Below are positions 1 to 8,119 of a stretch of 64,000 bases of DNA, one piece after another (positions within the stretch are counted from its first letter, which is position 1; every line of letters starts with the position of its first letter). The stretch covers positions 640,501 to 704,500 of the forward strand of contig CP136571.1 of the NCBI GenBank assembly GCA_035192965.1. Direction: 5' to 3'. Source of the stretch: Fuscovulum sp. Lineage in GTDB: Bacteria > Pseudomonadota > Alphaproteobacteria > Rhodobacterales > Rhodobacteraceae. Both the position numbers and the translations under genes were made by a program. The notes beneath the pieces are model-generated. The model saw only the letters and a program-made list of their open reading frames with translations. It had not been told where the DNA came from and made no database searches.

Positions 1-533
1 GACAGCCCGCCCAGCAGATTGAGCCGCGCCGCCGCTGTGGCCAGCGGCCTGCGCCAGCGGGTGTGATCGTCCAGCACCGCGCCCGGCGCCTCGGCCGCCA
101 GACGTTGGCGCAGACCTTCGCTGTCATAGCCTGCCTCGGACTCTGTCACCTCGATCAGGCGGGGCAGGGGCAGCGCGTCAAGCGGCAGGTCGGGGCCGAA
201 CCACGGGGCCAGCAGGGCCTTTTGTTCCTCATCCGTCAGCGCGCGTGAGGCGGCGATGCCGGGGGTGGTTTTCAACACCTCCAGCACGGCGAAGGTTTGT
301 GCTTCCATCTGGTCGGGCGGGGCGGAAATGCGCACCGTGGCCGTGCGCGCCAGAGCATCGGCCCAGCGATCCGCCAACCGCCCCGATGCCAGCGACAGGG
401 CAAGGGCAAAGACGGCGAGAAAGGTCATCGCCCCGGCGGTGAAGCTGGTCAGCCAGGCGGAATGGCCCGAAGGCGGGACCACACGGTCGGCTTGCCGGTC
501 AGGGGTTACAAGAAGGCGCAGGCGGCGGATCAC
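1..533 (-). CDS. ftsX: Cell division protein FtsX, N-terminal part (cut by window edge)
   Basis: Membrane subunit of the FtsEX complex, which couples cytoplasmic ATP hydrolysis to periplasmic peptidoglycan hydrolases at the division site. About 177 codons are visible, reading into the window edge. They give a basic N-terminal cytoplasmic stretch, one membrane segment at about residues 25-45, and the start of the extracytoplasmic FtsX domain. The rest, with the other membrane segments, lies outside the window. The start is a GTG that overlaps the ftsE stop in a GTGA junction, implying translational coupling. Assignment rests on the ftsE neighbour and on the N-terminal layout. Confidence 0.85.
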   Translation of the reverse strand, partial: MIRRLRLLVTPDRQADRVVPPSGHSAWLTSFTAGAMTFLAVFALALSLASGRLADRWADALARTATVRISAPPDQMEAQTFAVLEVLKTTPGIAASRALTDEEQKALLAPWFGPDLPLDALPLPRLIEVTESEAGYDSEGLRQRLAAEAPGAVLDDHTRWRRPLATAAARLNLLGGL

Positions 534-1201
534 AGGTCTGCCCCCGCAAGCTGAATGCGGCGGTTGCGGATGCGCAGCACGCGGGCGGCGACCTGGTTCT
601 TGGCGGTGCGGATCAGGTTCATGTCATGGGTGGCGACAAGGATGGTCTTGCCCATCTTGTTCAACTCGACCAGCAGCGTCAGCAGGCGCAGCGACATTTC
701 CCAATCAAGGTTCCCTGTCGGCTCATCCGCCAAAATCACATCCGGCCCCATGATGACCGCCCGCGCCAGCGCTGCGCGCTGCCGTTCACCCCCCGACAAT
801 TGCGGTGGCAGCGCATCGGCCAGTTGCCCCAGCCCGACCCAGCCCAAAAGATCTGTCAGATCGCGGGGATCGCCTGCACGGCCCGATACCATCAGCGGCA
901 TGGACACATTCGCCGCCAAAGGCAGGTGATCCAGAAACTGCACATCCTGATGCACCACCCCGATGCGGCGGCGCGTCAGGGCGACGTCATCGCGCGTCAG
1001 CCCCCGCACCTCACGATCAAAGATCGTGACCCTGCCCGCCGTGGGCAGCAACTCGGCATAGGCCAGTTTCAGGAAGGTGGATTTCCCCGCCCCGGAGGGC
1101 CCCGTCAGAAAGTGGAAAGAGCCCGGCGCAAGGCGCAGGCTGACTTCTGACAAAAGCTCACCTCCGCCATAATTGTAGGCGACGTTGTCGAACGCGATCA
1201 C
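530..1201 (-). CDS. ftsE: Cell division ATP-binding protein FtsE
   Basis: ATPase of the FtsEX ABC-type complex, cytoplasmic, partner of FtsX. From the chosen GTG start the protein is 223 residues, normal for FtsE. Walker A GPSGAGKST is at 34-42, the ABC signature LSGGE at 135-139, Walker B VILADE at 155-160 and the switch His at 192. The open frame extends far upstream, but that part overlaps the divergent zinc-ribbon gene and does not resemble FtsE. The GTG at 1201 has an AGAGG-like ribosome site about a dozen bases ahead and gives the usual N-terminus (VIAFDNV). It is followed directly by ftsX. Confidence 0.93.
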   Translation of the reverse strand: MIAFDNVAYNYGGGELLSEVSLRLAPGSFHFLTGPSGAGKSTFLKLAYAELLPTAGRVTIFDREVRGLTRDDVALTRRRIGVVHQDVQFLDHLPLAANVSMPLMVSGRAGDPRDLTDLLGWVGLGQLADALPPQLSGGERQRAALARAVIMGPDVILADEPTGNLDWEMSLRLLTLLVELNKMGKTILVATHDMNLIRTAKNQVAARVLRIRNRRIQLAGADL

Positions 1202-1365
1202 TTGTGTTTCACAGCCTCTTGCTTGCGAACGCAGCATTGCCCAAGGTGGGCGCGGTTGCAATGCGGGTGGGTGCCGGTTGTGGACCTTGCTGGATGGTGT
1301 AATCGTGCGGTGACGGTCGGACGAGGGAAACCGCGTTCGCGCGTGGGGAAACGGGGAAGTGTTGA

Positions 1366-2238
1366 ATGCGGCTGATCTGTCCAAATTGCGAGGCCGAGTA
1401 CGAGGTGGACGACGCGGCGATCCCGGATATGGGCCGGGATGTGCAATGTTCAAACTGCGGACATGCGTGGTTCCAGCTTCCGCCCGAGATTGAACTGGCG
1501 CTGGAGCAGGAAGACGAACTCTTTGGTGCCTCTGGCGCGGCGGACCCGTTGCCCGATCTGGATGAGGATGACGCCCCGCCGCCACCCGCCATGGCCGATG
1601 CGCCCAAGCGCAGCATCGACGAAAACCTGATGGCCGTCCTGCGCGAAGAGGCCGAGCGTGAGGCTGCCGCCCGCAAGGCCGACGCCGCCCCGATCGAGAC
1701 GCAAACCGAAATGGGCCTTTCGGCCCCGGCTGCCGCTGCTGCCGCTGCCGCTGCTGCCGCCGTTGTCGCCTCGGCCGAACAATCCCGCGCGGCGGGGGCT
1801 GTTCCGACGCCCGCACATGCCGGTGGTCTGGCGGCCGCCGCGCGGCGCATCGCGCAGATGAAGGGGCTGGATCCCGACGCCCCGCCCCCGGCCCCGCCGA
1901 AACCCGCCACCCGGCGTGATCTGCTGCCCGATATCGAAGAGATCAACTCTTCGCTCAAGGGGGGTGCCGAACCCCCCGCGCTGAGCGAAGCGGCGCAGGA
2001 AGAGATTGGCCAATCCAACGCACGCGGTTTCCGCAGCGGGTTTGCCGTGGCGATGCTTGTCGCGGTGCTGGGCCTTGCGGCCTATGTGGCCGCGCCGCGC
2101 ATCGTGGCGATGGTTCCGGCGGCAGAAGGTGCGGTCAACGCCTATGTCGCCGCGATAGATGGCGCGCGGCTGTGGCTGGATGGCCTGATGCGGCAGGCGA
2201 CCGATGCGGTGCGGCAGGCGTCAGATCAGGGCAACTGA
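1366..2238 (+). CDS. Zinc-ribbon domain membrane protein (MJ0042 type)
   Basis: 290-residue protein with an N-terminal zinc ribbon: Cys5-x2-Cys8 and Cys28-x2-Cys31. A long low-complexity middle rich in Ala, Pro and acidic residues follows, including a run of alanines. A single hydrophobic segment lies near residues 222-242, with a short C-terminal tail outside it. MJ0042-type ribbons at the N-terminus of alphaproteobacterial anchored proteins are common, but their function is not established. Divergent from ftsEX across a 164-base gap that must hold both promoters. The head-to-head position next to ftsEX suggests, but does not prove, an envelope role. Confidence 0.8.
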   Translation: MRLICPNCEAEYEVDDAAIPDMGRDVQCSNCGHAWFQLPPEIELALEQEDELFGASGAADPLPDLDEDDAPPPPAMADAPKRSIDENLMAVLREEAEREAAARKADAAPIETQTEMGLSAPAAAAAAAAAAAVVASAEQSRAAGAVPTPAHAGGLAAAARRIAQMKGLDPDAPPPAPPKPATRRDLLPDIEEINSSLKGGAEPPALSEAAQEEIGQSNARGFRSGFAVAMLVAVLGLAAYVAAPRIVAMVPAAEGAVNAYVAAIDGARLWLDGLMRQATDAVRQASDQGN

Positions 2239-2262
2239 TCCGGGCTCCAGCTTCGTTGTAGT

Positions 2263-4797
2263 TCAGAACATGTCCAGCAGGCGGCGCAGGTAATCGCGTT
2301 CGCCTTCGGGACGGGCCTGATCGCCCGACCGGCGGCGGATTTCGTCCAGCAGGTCTTGCGCGCGGCGATAGACATCTTCGCCTTGCAGCATGTTGCGATC
2401 CGATCCGATGCGGGCGGAGTTGCCGGGTTCGCGGCCCAGCGGATCGCGCTGGCCATTGGGATCGGCCTGCCCGAATTCCTGCCCCTGTTCGGCGTTGCCG
2501 TCTTGCTGCTGCTGGTTTTCGGCCAAAGCCTCGCCGAATTGCTGCATCCCGTCGCGCAGAGCTTCCATCGCCTCGGCCTGACGGTCCAGCGCGCCGGGCA
2601 GATCGCCTTCGCGCAGGGCATCTTCGGCCTCTTCCATCGCGCGTCCGGCACGGTCAAGCTGGCGGCGGCCTTCTTCGCCGTTTTCCGACCCGTCGCCGGG
2701 CAGAGGGTTGCCCTGCAACTGACCCAGACGGTCGCGCAATTCCTGCTGGCGCTGCGCGAGGCTTTGCCCTTGCCCCTGCCCTTCGCCCTCGCCCTGACCT
2801 TCGTTTTCGCCCTGCTGCTGGCCTTCGCCCTGTTGGCCGGGTTGGCCGGGGCGGTTGCCTTCGTTGCCCTCTTGCCCGTCTTGCAGATCACGGAAGGCAT
2901 CGTCGGACAGGCCCTGCTGGCCACGCAGCGTATCCTGCAATTCGCGCATCGCCTGCTGGCCGGGGCCGCCCTGGCCCTGACCCTGGCCTTCGCCCTGCGC
3001 CACCTGCATGTTTTCCATCAGCTGGCGCAGCATTTCCATCAGTTCCTGCGCTTCGGCGGTGCGGCCCTCTTCCATCAGGCGCTGCAATTCATCCAGCATT
3101 TCCTGCAACTGATCGCCCGACATCTGCATCCCCGGCATATTTTGGGACAGCTGGCTATCGGGGTTACGCTCGGCCTCTTCGGCGAGTTCGCGCATGTAAT
3201 CGTTCAGCGCCTCGCGCAGTTCTTGCATCAATTCGTCGATTTCGCCCTGTTCTGCACCGTTGCGGATCGCCTCATCCAGACGGTCCTGCGCGCGGCGCAG
3301 GCGTTCCATGGCCGAGGCCAGATCGCCCTCTTCCACCATCAAGGCGATTTCCCAAAGCTCAGACGCAAAGGTATCGCGCGCCTCGGGCGACAGGCTGGCC
3401 TTCTGCACCTCAAGATCGCGCATCAGCACGCGCAGGCGCAGATAGGCGCGTTCGTTGCGGATCAGTTCTTCGGGGCGGTTGGTGATGGCCTTGAGGATCT
3501 GGGTCGACCGCCCGGCATTGGCGCGATTCCACAGCAGATCACGCCGCATCTCGATCAGCGCCGCCGCCAGCGGATCAAAGAACCGCCGCCCGGGCAGGAC
3601 CAGCTTGACCGGTTCCGCCACGCCCTGCTGCCCCGCCGCATCGGTGACGGTGAAGGTCATGGCGACGGGCAGGTTGGCAAAGGGATGTTCCGACAGGTCA
3701 TCGACCAGTTGTTCGGTGAATTCGGCCCGGTTCCCGGTGATCGGAAGCGGCAGGTCCAGCACCACCGCCTCGCGCGGTTCGGGTTCCATCGTCAGGCCGA
3801 AGGTGCGTTCGACCCCCGGCAGGTCAAGCGCGATGCTGACCTGTCCTTCCGCCACGCCGTAATCATCGCGCGCGGCAAAATCCATGGTGAAGCGGCCATC
3901 GCCTTCGCGTTCGGCGCTGTCGCCCGGGGTGACAGTCGGGGCGAGGTCGGGCGTGGCGGACAGGGTCCATGTCCGGCCGCCGGGGCCGCCGATGACCACC
4001 TCACCGGGGCGGTTCAGGGTGAAGTCATGCACGGTTTCTGATGCCGCTGGCACATCCGTGCGCCCGGATACGGTTTCCGAAAGAGTCAGTTCGCCCACCT
4101 CGCCATAGAGGCGGAATTGCAGGCGCGTGCCGATCGGCAGTTCCAGCCGCCCCTCGGCGATGTCGTTCATGTAAAGCGACGGCTTGCCGGTATAGGCGGG
4201 CGGTTGCGCCCAGCCTTCCCATGCGGGGCCGGCGGCCAGTTCATTGCCCGCACCGGGGGCCAAGGCCTGCACCGATGCCACCCGCCAGAGCGAGCCGAAG
4301 ATCATCGCCATGACAAAGGCCGTCAGCGCCACATAGCGCAGGGCAAAGGGATCGCGCCGCGCCAGTTTCAGATCCGGCTCCACCGCGCGGGCCTGTGCGG
4401 CGCGCGCGGCCATCCGCGCCCGATGCGCCTGCCACACGATCAACGAGGCCGGGTCATCCGTGCCGATCACCTGCGTGTCGGTCAGCGCGGCGATGGGTTG
4501 GCCGGGCAGCCGCGAATCAAGCCGGATCAGCGCCTCGGCCCGCGTGGGCGCGCGGAATGCCCGCAGCCCGCGCCACAGGGTGTAGAGCGTGGCCAAAACC
4601 GCGCCCACCAGCGCCGCCCATGCCGCCTCCAGCGGAAGATGGTCCTGCACACCAAAGGCCAAGGCGGACAGGGCCAGCAGCAACACCGACCATAGCGGCC
4701 AGAACGCCCGCGTCAGCCGCTCTGCCCACATCCCCAGCAGGGTAAGCCGCAGGGGGCGGGCAATGGCCGACAGCGTGCTGATTTCCTGATCCTGCAT
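2263..4797 (-). CDS. DUF4175 / TIGR02302 family membrane protein
   Basis: 844-residue protein of the DUF4175 family, found mainly in Alphaproteobacteria; function unknown. Two membrane segments lie near the N-terminus (about 30-50 and 57-77) and a third at about 153-172. A large region outside that looks beta-rich follows, then a helical, charged region with many Glu/Arg. After it comes a Gln/Gly/Glu-rich low-complexity stretch at roughly 600-720 and a conserved-looking C-terminal tail. It lies 42 bases after lysA on the same strand, so it is probably the second gene of a lysA transcript. The 561-codon frame on the opposite strand here is a shadow of the Gln/Glu-rich coding sequence. Confidence 0.85.
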   Translation of the reverse strand: MQDQEISTLSAIARPLRLTLLGMWAERLTRAFWPLWSVLLLALSALAFGVQDHLPLEAAWAALVGAVLATLYTLWRGLRAFRAPTRAEALIRLDSRLPGQPIAALTDTQVIGTDDPASLIVWQAHRARMAARAAQARAVEPDLKLARRDPFALRYVALTAFVMAMIFGSLWRVASVQALAPGAGNELAAGPAWEGWAQPPAYTGKPSLYMNDIAEGRLELPIGTRLQFRLYGEVGELTLSETVSGRTDVPAASETVHDFTLNRPGEVVIGGPGGRTWTLSATPDLAPTVTPGDSAEREGDGRFTMDFAARDDYGVAEGQVSIALDLPGVERTFGLTMEPEPREAVVLDLPLPITGNRAEFTEQLVDDLSEHPFANLPVAMTFTVTDAAGQQGVAEPVKLVLPGRRFFDPLAAALIEMRRDLLWNRANAGRSTQILKAITNRPEELIRNERAYLRLRVLMRDLEVQKASLSPEARDTFASELWEIALMVEEGDLASAMERLRRAQDRLDEAIRNGAEQGEIDELMQELREALNDYMRELAEEAERNPDSQLSQNMPGMQMSGDQLQEMLDELQRLMEEGRTAEAQELMEMLRQLMENMQVAQGEGQGQGQGGPGQQAMRELQDTLRGQQGLSDDAFRDLQDGQEGNEGNRPGQPGQQGEGQQQGENEGQGEGEGQGQGQSLAQRQQELRDRLGQLQGNPLPGDGSENGEEGRRQLDRAGRAMEEAEDALREGDLPGALDRQAEAMEALRDGMQQFGEALAENQQQQDGNAEQGQEFGQADPNGQRDPLGREPGNSARIGSDRNMLQGEDVYRRAQDLLDEIRRRSGDQARPEGERDYLRRLLDMF

Positions 4798-4839
4798 CCG
4801 GGGGGCGTGGCCTTTTCCGCTGATCGCGGACGAGCCGCC

Positions 4840-6105
4840 TTACAACCATTCCGGAATGGTATCGCGGTTCAGGATTTCGTCAAAGGATGGTCTTTGGCGG
4901 ATGACGGCGAAGTGATCCCCCTTCACCAGCACCTCGGGCACCAGCGGGCGGGAATTGTATTCCGACGCCATCACCGCGCCATAGGCCCCGGCGGACCGGA
5001 AGGCCACAAGATCGCCCTCGGCCAGCAGGGGCAATTCCCGCGCCTTGGCAAAGGTATCGCCCGTTTCGCAGACCGGACCCACCACATCGAAGGGCTGGCT
5101 TGGGCTTGCAGCGGGCGGCTCCATCACCGGGACGATGTCATGGTGCGCGCCATACATGGACGGGCGGGCCAGATCGTTCATCGCGGCGTCGAGGATCAGG
5201 AAATCCCGCCCCTCGCCGTTCTTCACATAGATCACGGAGGATACCAGCAGCCCCGCATTGCCGGAAATCAGGCGGCCGGGTTCAATTTCGATCTCGCAGC
5301 CCAGATCGCCCACTGTGCGCTTGATCAGCGCGCCGTAATCCATGGGCAGGGGCGGGGCTTCGTTCGACCGCGTGTAGGGAATCCCCAAGCCGCCGCCCAG
5401 ATCAAGGCGTCGTATATTGTGCCCCGCAGCGCGCAGCTGGCGCGTCAGATCGGCCACTTTCAGGTAAGCCTGTTCGAACGGTTCCAGATCGGTCAACTGG
5501 CTGCCGATATGGACGTCGATCCCCACCACATCGATCCCCGGCAGGCGGGCGGCTTCGGCGTAAACCTCGGGCGCGCGGTCGATGGGGATGCCGAACTTGT
5601 TTTCCTTTTTCCCGGTCGCGATCTTTTCATGAGTGCGCGCGTCCACATCCGGGTTCACCCGGATGGTGATGGGGGCCACCACGCCCAAAGACACCGCCAC
5701 CTCGGACAGTGCGCGCAATTCCGGCTCGCTTTCCACATTGAACTGGCGGATGCCGCCGGTCAGGGCCAGATGCATCTCTTCGCGTGTCTTGCCGACGCCG
5801 GAGAACACGATCCGGTCGCCCGGCACGCCTGCGGCGCGGGCGCGGCGGTATTCACCGCCCGACACCACATCCATCCCCGCGCCCAGATCACCGATCAGCT
5901 TTAGCACAGCGATGTTGGACAGGGACTTGATGGCGAAACACACCATGTGCGGCAGGGGCGACAGCGCCTCGGTGAACAGGCGGTAATGGCGCGTCAGCGT
6001 GGCGGCGGAATAAACATAGAAGGGCGTGCCGACCGTGGCGGCAATATCGGTGATCGCCACATCTTCGGCGTGCAGTGTGCCGTCTCTGTACAGGAAATGA
6101 TCCAT
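4840..6105 (-). CDS. lysA: Diaminopimelate decarboxylase LysA
   Basis: PLP enzyme converting meso-diaminopimelate to L-lysine, the last step of lysine synthesis. 421 residues, normal length. The PLP lysine is Lys60 in the CFAIKS motif. The HIGSQ motif and the glycine-rich phosphate-binding segment LDLGGGLGIPY follow, and the C-terminal active-site Cys is in GPVCETGDTF. The ATG at 6105 has a GAGGAAC ribosome site. Divergent from the quinone oxidoreductase gene and followed by the DUF4175 gene. In related bacteria lysA commonly sits near argH. Here an oxidoreductase and a DUF2834 gene intervene. Confidence 0.95.
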   Translation of the reverse strand: MDHFLYRDGTLHAEDVAITDIAATVGTPFYVYSAATLTRHYRLFTEALSPLPHMVCFAIKSLSNIAVLKLIGDLGAGMDVVSGGEYRRARAAGVPGDRIVFSGVGKTREEMHLALTGGIRQFNVESEPELRALSEVAVSLGVVAPITIRVNPDVDARTHEKIATGKKENKFGIPIDRAPEVYAEAARLPGIDVVGIDVHIGSQLTDLEPFEQAYLKVADLTRQLRAAGHNIRRLDLGGGLGIPYTRSNEAPPLPMDYGALIKRTVGDLGCEIEIEPGRLISGNAGLLVSSVIYVKNGEGRDFLILDAAMNDLARPSMYGAHHDIVPVMEPPAASPSQPFDVVGPVCETGDTFAKARELPLLAEGDLVAFRSAGAYGAVMASEYNSRPLVPEVLVKGDHFAVIRQRPSFDEILNRDTIPEWL

Positions 6106-6250
6106 CGTTCCTCACCCGCCCCTGGCACGCATTGACCGCTGCATCTAGCCGCAACCACAGGCGATTTCCACCCCGTTTCCCGCCCGCCGCACTGGACCCT
6201 GCCGCTGGGTGGGTTAGCATCCCGAACAGCAAGCAAGGGGGAGAACGGCC

Positions 6251-7225
6251 ATGGCGCGGACAGTCATCATCGAGGCGGCGGGGGGACCCGAGGTTCTGAA
6301 GCTGGTGGATCGCCCGGTGGGCGACCCCGGCCCGGGCGAGGTGCGGATCACCCACCGCGCTTGTGGGTTGAATTTCATCGACGTGTATCAGCGGTCGGGG
6401 ATGTATCCGATGGCGCTTCCTGCCGCTTTGGGCATGGAAGCCAGCGGCGTGATTGATGCGGTGGGCGTGGGCGTGACGCATGTGAAACCGGGGGACCGCG
6501 TGGCCTATGCCGCCAACCCGCCCGGCGCCTATGCCGAGGCGCGGGTGATGCCCGCCGCGCAGGTCTGCCCGCTGCCCGACGCGATCAGCTTTGACGAAGG
6601 CGCTGCCATGATGCTCAAGGGCATGACGGTGCAGTATCTGTTCCGCCGCACCACCCCCATCAAGCGCGGCGATACGGTGCTGTTCCATGCGGCAGCCGGG
6701 GGCGTGGGCCTGATCGCCTGCCAATGGGCGCGGGCGGAGGGCATCACCCTGATCGCCACTGCCGGATCGGATGATAAATGCCAACTCGCGCTGGATCATG
6801 GCGCGACCCATGCGATCAACTACCGGACCGAGGATTTCGCCGCCCGCGTGCGTGACTTGACCGGGGGCAAGGGCGTGGATGTGGTGATGGATGCCGTGGG
6901 CAAGGACACGTTCGACGGCAGCCTGAACTGCCTGAAACCCTTTGGCATGATGATTTCCTTTGGCAATGCCAGCGGCAAGGTGCCGCCCTTTGACATTGGC
7001 ATTCTGGCGGCCAAGGGATCGCTGAAGATCACGCGGCAGACGCTGTTCACCCATATCGCCGATCACGCCACCTGTCAGGCCATGGCGCAGGAGTTGTTCG
7101 CGATGGTCACCTCGGGCGCGGTGAAAATCCGCATCGACCAGCGGTTCCCGCTGGAACAGGTGGCCGATGCCCACCGCGCACTGGAAGCGCGGGCGACAAC
7201 GGGGCAGACGATCCTGACCCTGTAA
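6251..7225 (+). CDS. NADPH:quinone oxidoreductase (zeta-crystallin type)
   Basis: 324-residue medium-chain dehydrogenase/reductase without the catalytic zinc ligands, as in Qor-type quinone reductases. The N-terminal GroES-like domain carries the typical NFIDVYQRSG segment. The nucleotide-binding motif is HAAAGGVGL at about 151-159. The C-terminus returns to the catalytic domain. The ATG at 6251 is preceded by a GGGGGAG ribosome site. Predicted to reduce quinones or related enones with NADPH in the cytoplasm; the physiological substrate cannot be read from sequence. Convergent with the DUF2834 gene. Confidence 0.88.
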   Translation: MARTVIIEAAGGPEVLKLVDRPVGDPGPGEVRITHRACGLNFIDVYQRSGMYPMALPAALGMEASGVIDAVGVGVTHVKPGDRVAYAANPPGAYAEARVMPAAQVCPLPDAISFDEGAAMMLKGMTVQYLFRRTTPIKRGDTVLFHAAAGGVGLIACQWARAEGITLIATAGSDDKCQLALDHGATHAINYRTEDFAARVRDLTGGKGVDVVMDAVGKDTFDGSLNCLKPFGMMISFGNASGKVPPFDIGILAAKGSLKITRQTLFTHIADHATCQAMAQELFAMVTSGAVKIRIDQRFPLEQVADAHRALEARATTGQTILTL

Positions 7226-7245
7226 GCCCCTGACTGCTGGAAAAG

Positions 7246-7272
7246 CGCGGCCGCCTTAACCCTGCGGCCGCG
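7246..7272 (-). terminator. Intrinsic terminator of the argH operon
   Basis: Perfect 9-bp stem, CGCGGCCGC paired with GCGGCCGCG, around a 9-base loop. On the minus strand it is followed by GC and four T. The stem spans the stop codon of the DUF2834 gene, so the last codons are part of the hairpin. No T-run is present in the plus direction, so it serves the minus-strand operon best. Confidence 0.7.
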
Positions 7273-7576
7273 AGCGCAGGAACAGATAGAGCGGCAAGCC
7301 GCAGCTGACGCCGATGCAGAAGGTGGCGGGAATGGCGATCAGCCCCAGCCAGGCCTTGCGCGGGATCGTCTCTGCCAGAACCCAAACGGTCAGCGTCACC
7401 GCCGCGATGGTCAGATCCCAGGTCAGCCCGGTGGTGGAGGCGTTGACATACCAAGCGTCGATCAGCCCTGACAAGCCGGTCCCGGTTTCGTTCATATAGG
7501 TGACGAACCAGTACATCGGGTGGATCGCCCCCCAGACGGCCAGCGCCAGCCACACAATCCGGATCGGGGCCATCAC
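7256..7576 (-). CDS. DUF2834 domain membrane protein
   Basis: Small membrane protein of about 105 residues with three to four hydrophobic segments and the W-x-x-D pattern typical of DUF2834 proteins; function unknown. The start may be GTG at 7576 or ATG at 7573. The ATG overlaps the stop of the upstream mini-lipoprotein (TGATG), suggesting translational re-initiation. It is the last gene of the argH - lipoprotein - lipoprotein - lipoprotein - DUF2834 operon and ends inside the operon terminator hairpin. Confidence 0.78.
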   Translation of the reverse strand: MMAPIRIVWLALAVWGAIHPMYWFVTYMNETGTGLSGLIDAWYVNASTTGLTWDLTIAAVTLTVWVLAETIPRKAWLGLIAIPATFCIGVSCGLPLYLFLRSRPQG

Positions 7577-7713
7577 AGGCCACCCTGAATGCCGACCCGC
7601 GCCTCGCCCGTGATCGCCACGGCAGGGGCGGCTTTTGATGGCGCGACGGGCGGCCCATCAGCGCCACAGGCGGCAAGCAGGGCAAGGGCAGTCAGGGCAA
7701 GAAGCGATTTCAT
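7573..7713 (-). CDS. Mini-lipoprotein, LptM-like
   Basis: 46-residue lipoprotein with a short signal peptide ending in lipobox LAAC, followed by GADGPPVAP. That resembles the Cys-Gly-x-x-Gly-Pro start of mature LptM-type lipoproteins, small partners of the LPS translocon that lie near lysA or dapF in many Proteobacteria. An AAAGG ribosome site lies ten bases before the ATG at 7713. An alternative ATG at 7740 overlaps the stop of the preceding gene and would add nine residues. Third of three consecutive tiny lipoprotein genes after argH. The LptM link is an inference from the motif and position. Confidence 0.68.
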   Translation of the reverse strand: MKSLLALTALALLAACGADGPPVAPSKAAPAVAITGEARVGIQGGL

Positions 7714-7739
7714 GGCAAGCAAACCTTTTTTTGGAAACA

Positions 7740-7904
7740 TCACGGGGAATAGCTGATCCGCCCGCCGCCCAGCCCCGCCGATACCGACGGGGTGACGGTC
7801 AGCCCATCCGCGCCAAGGCTCAGCCCGGCATTCAGCCGGGGCGAGGTGCAGGCGGCAAGGCACAGGGCAAGGGCGATAAGGGCAGGTTTCAAAGCGGGTT
7901 TCAT
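7740..7904 (-). CDS. Mini-lipoprotein of unknown function
   Basis: 54-residue predicted lipoprotein: n-region with two lysines, hydrophobic core, lipobox LAAC at residues 16-19. A mature part of only about 36 residues follows, rich in Gly, Ser and Leu. The ATG overlaps the stop of the upstream lipoprotein gene (ATGA), so translation is probably coupled. No family recognised. Real coding status is supported by the lipobox, the overlap on both sides and the operon setting, not by a known homologue. Confidence 0.6.
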   Translation of the reverse strand: MKPALKPALIALALCLAACTSPRLNAGLSLGADGLTVTPSVSAGLGGGRISYSP

Positions 7905-8074
7905 CTGTTCATCCGGTGCAGCGGATCGGTGACGGTGATGCCCAGCACAGGCTTGGGCGCGTTCAGATCGGTGCCAAAGGTTGTATTGTCCGATAGCGGA
8001 ATTGCCAGCACGGGAAGGCTGCTGTCACCGCAGGCCGCAAGCAGAACAAAGATTGGCAGCATCGCAAGGCGCAT
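7901..8074 (-). CDS. Mini-lipoprotein of unknown function
   Basis: 57-residue predicted lipoprotein with lipobox LAAC at residues 12-15 and a 42-residue mature part. First of three tandem tiny lipoproteins; it starts 45 bases after argH ends and its stop overlaps the next start (ATGA). No obvious domain. Position after argH in a same-strand run suggests co-transcription with argH. Confidence 0.6.
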   Translation of the reverse strand: MRLAMLPIFVLLAACGDSSLPVLAIPLSDNTTFGTDLNAPKPVLGITVTDPLHRMNR

Positions 8075-8119
8075 CCGGGTTCCCGTCGCAACCCAGCCTA
8101 GCGCCCAGAGGCGCCCCTG

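Noticed and set aside
1202..1816. N-terminal extension of ftsE
   Set aside because: The open frame continues across the divergent zinc-ribbon gene, but the extension is Arg/Pro-rich shadow sequence and FtsE length is complete from 1201.
2356..4041. 561-codon open frame on the plus strand
   Set aside because: Antisense shadow of the DUF4175 gene; its Leu/Phe/Ala/His-rich product comes from reading the Gln/Glu-rich region backwards, and the true gene has the family domains.
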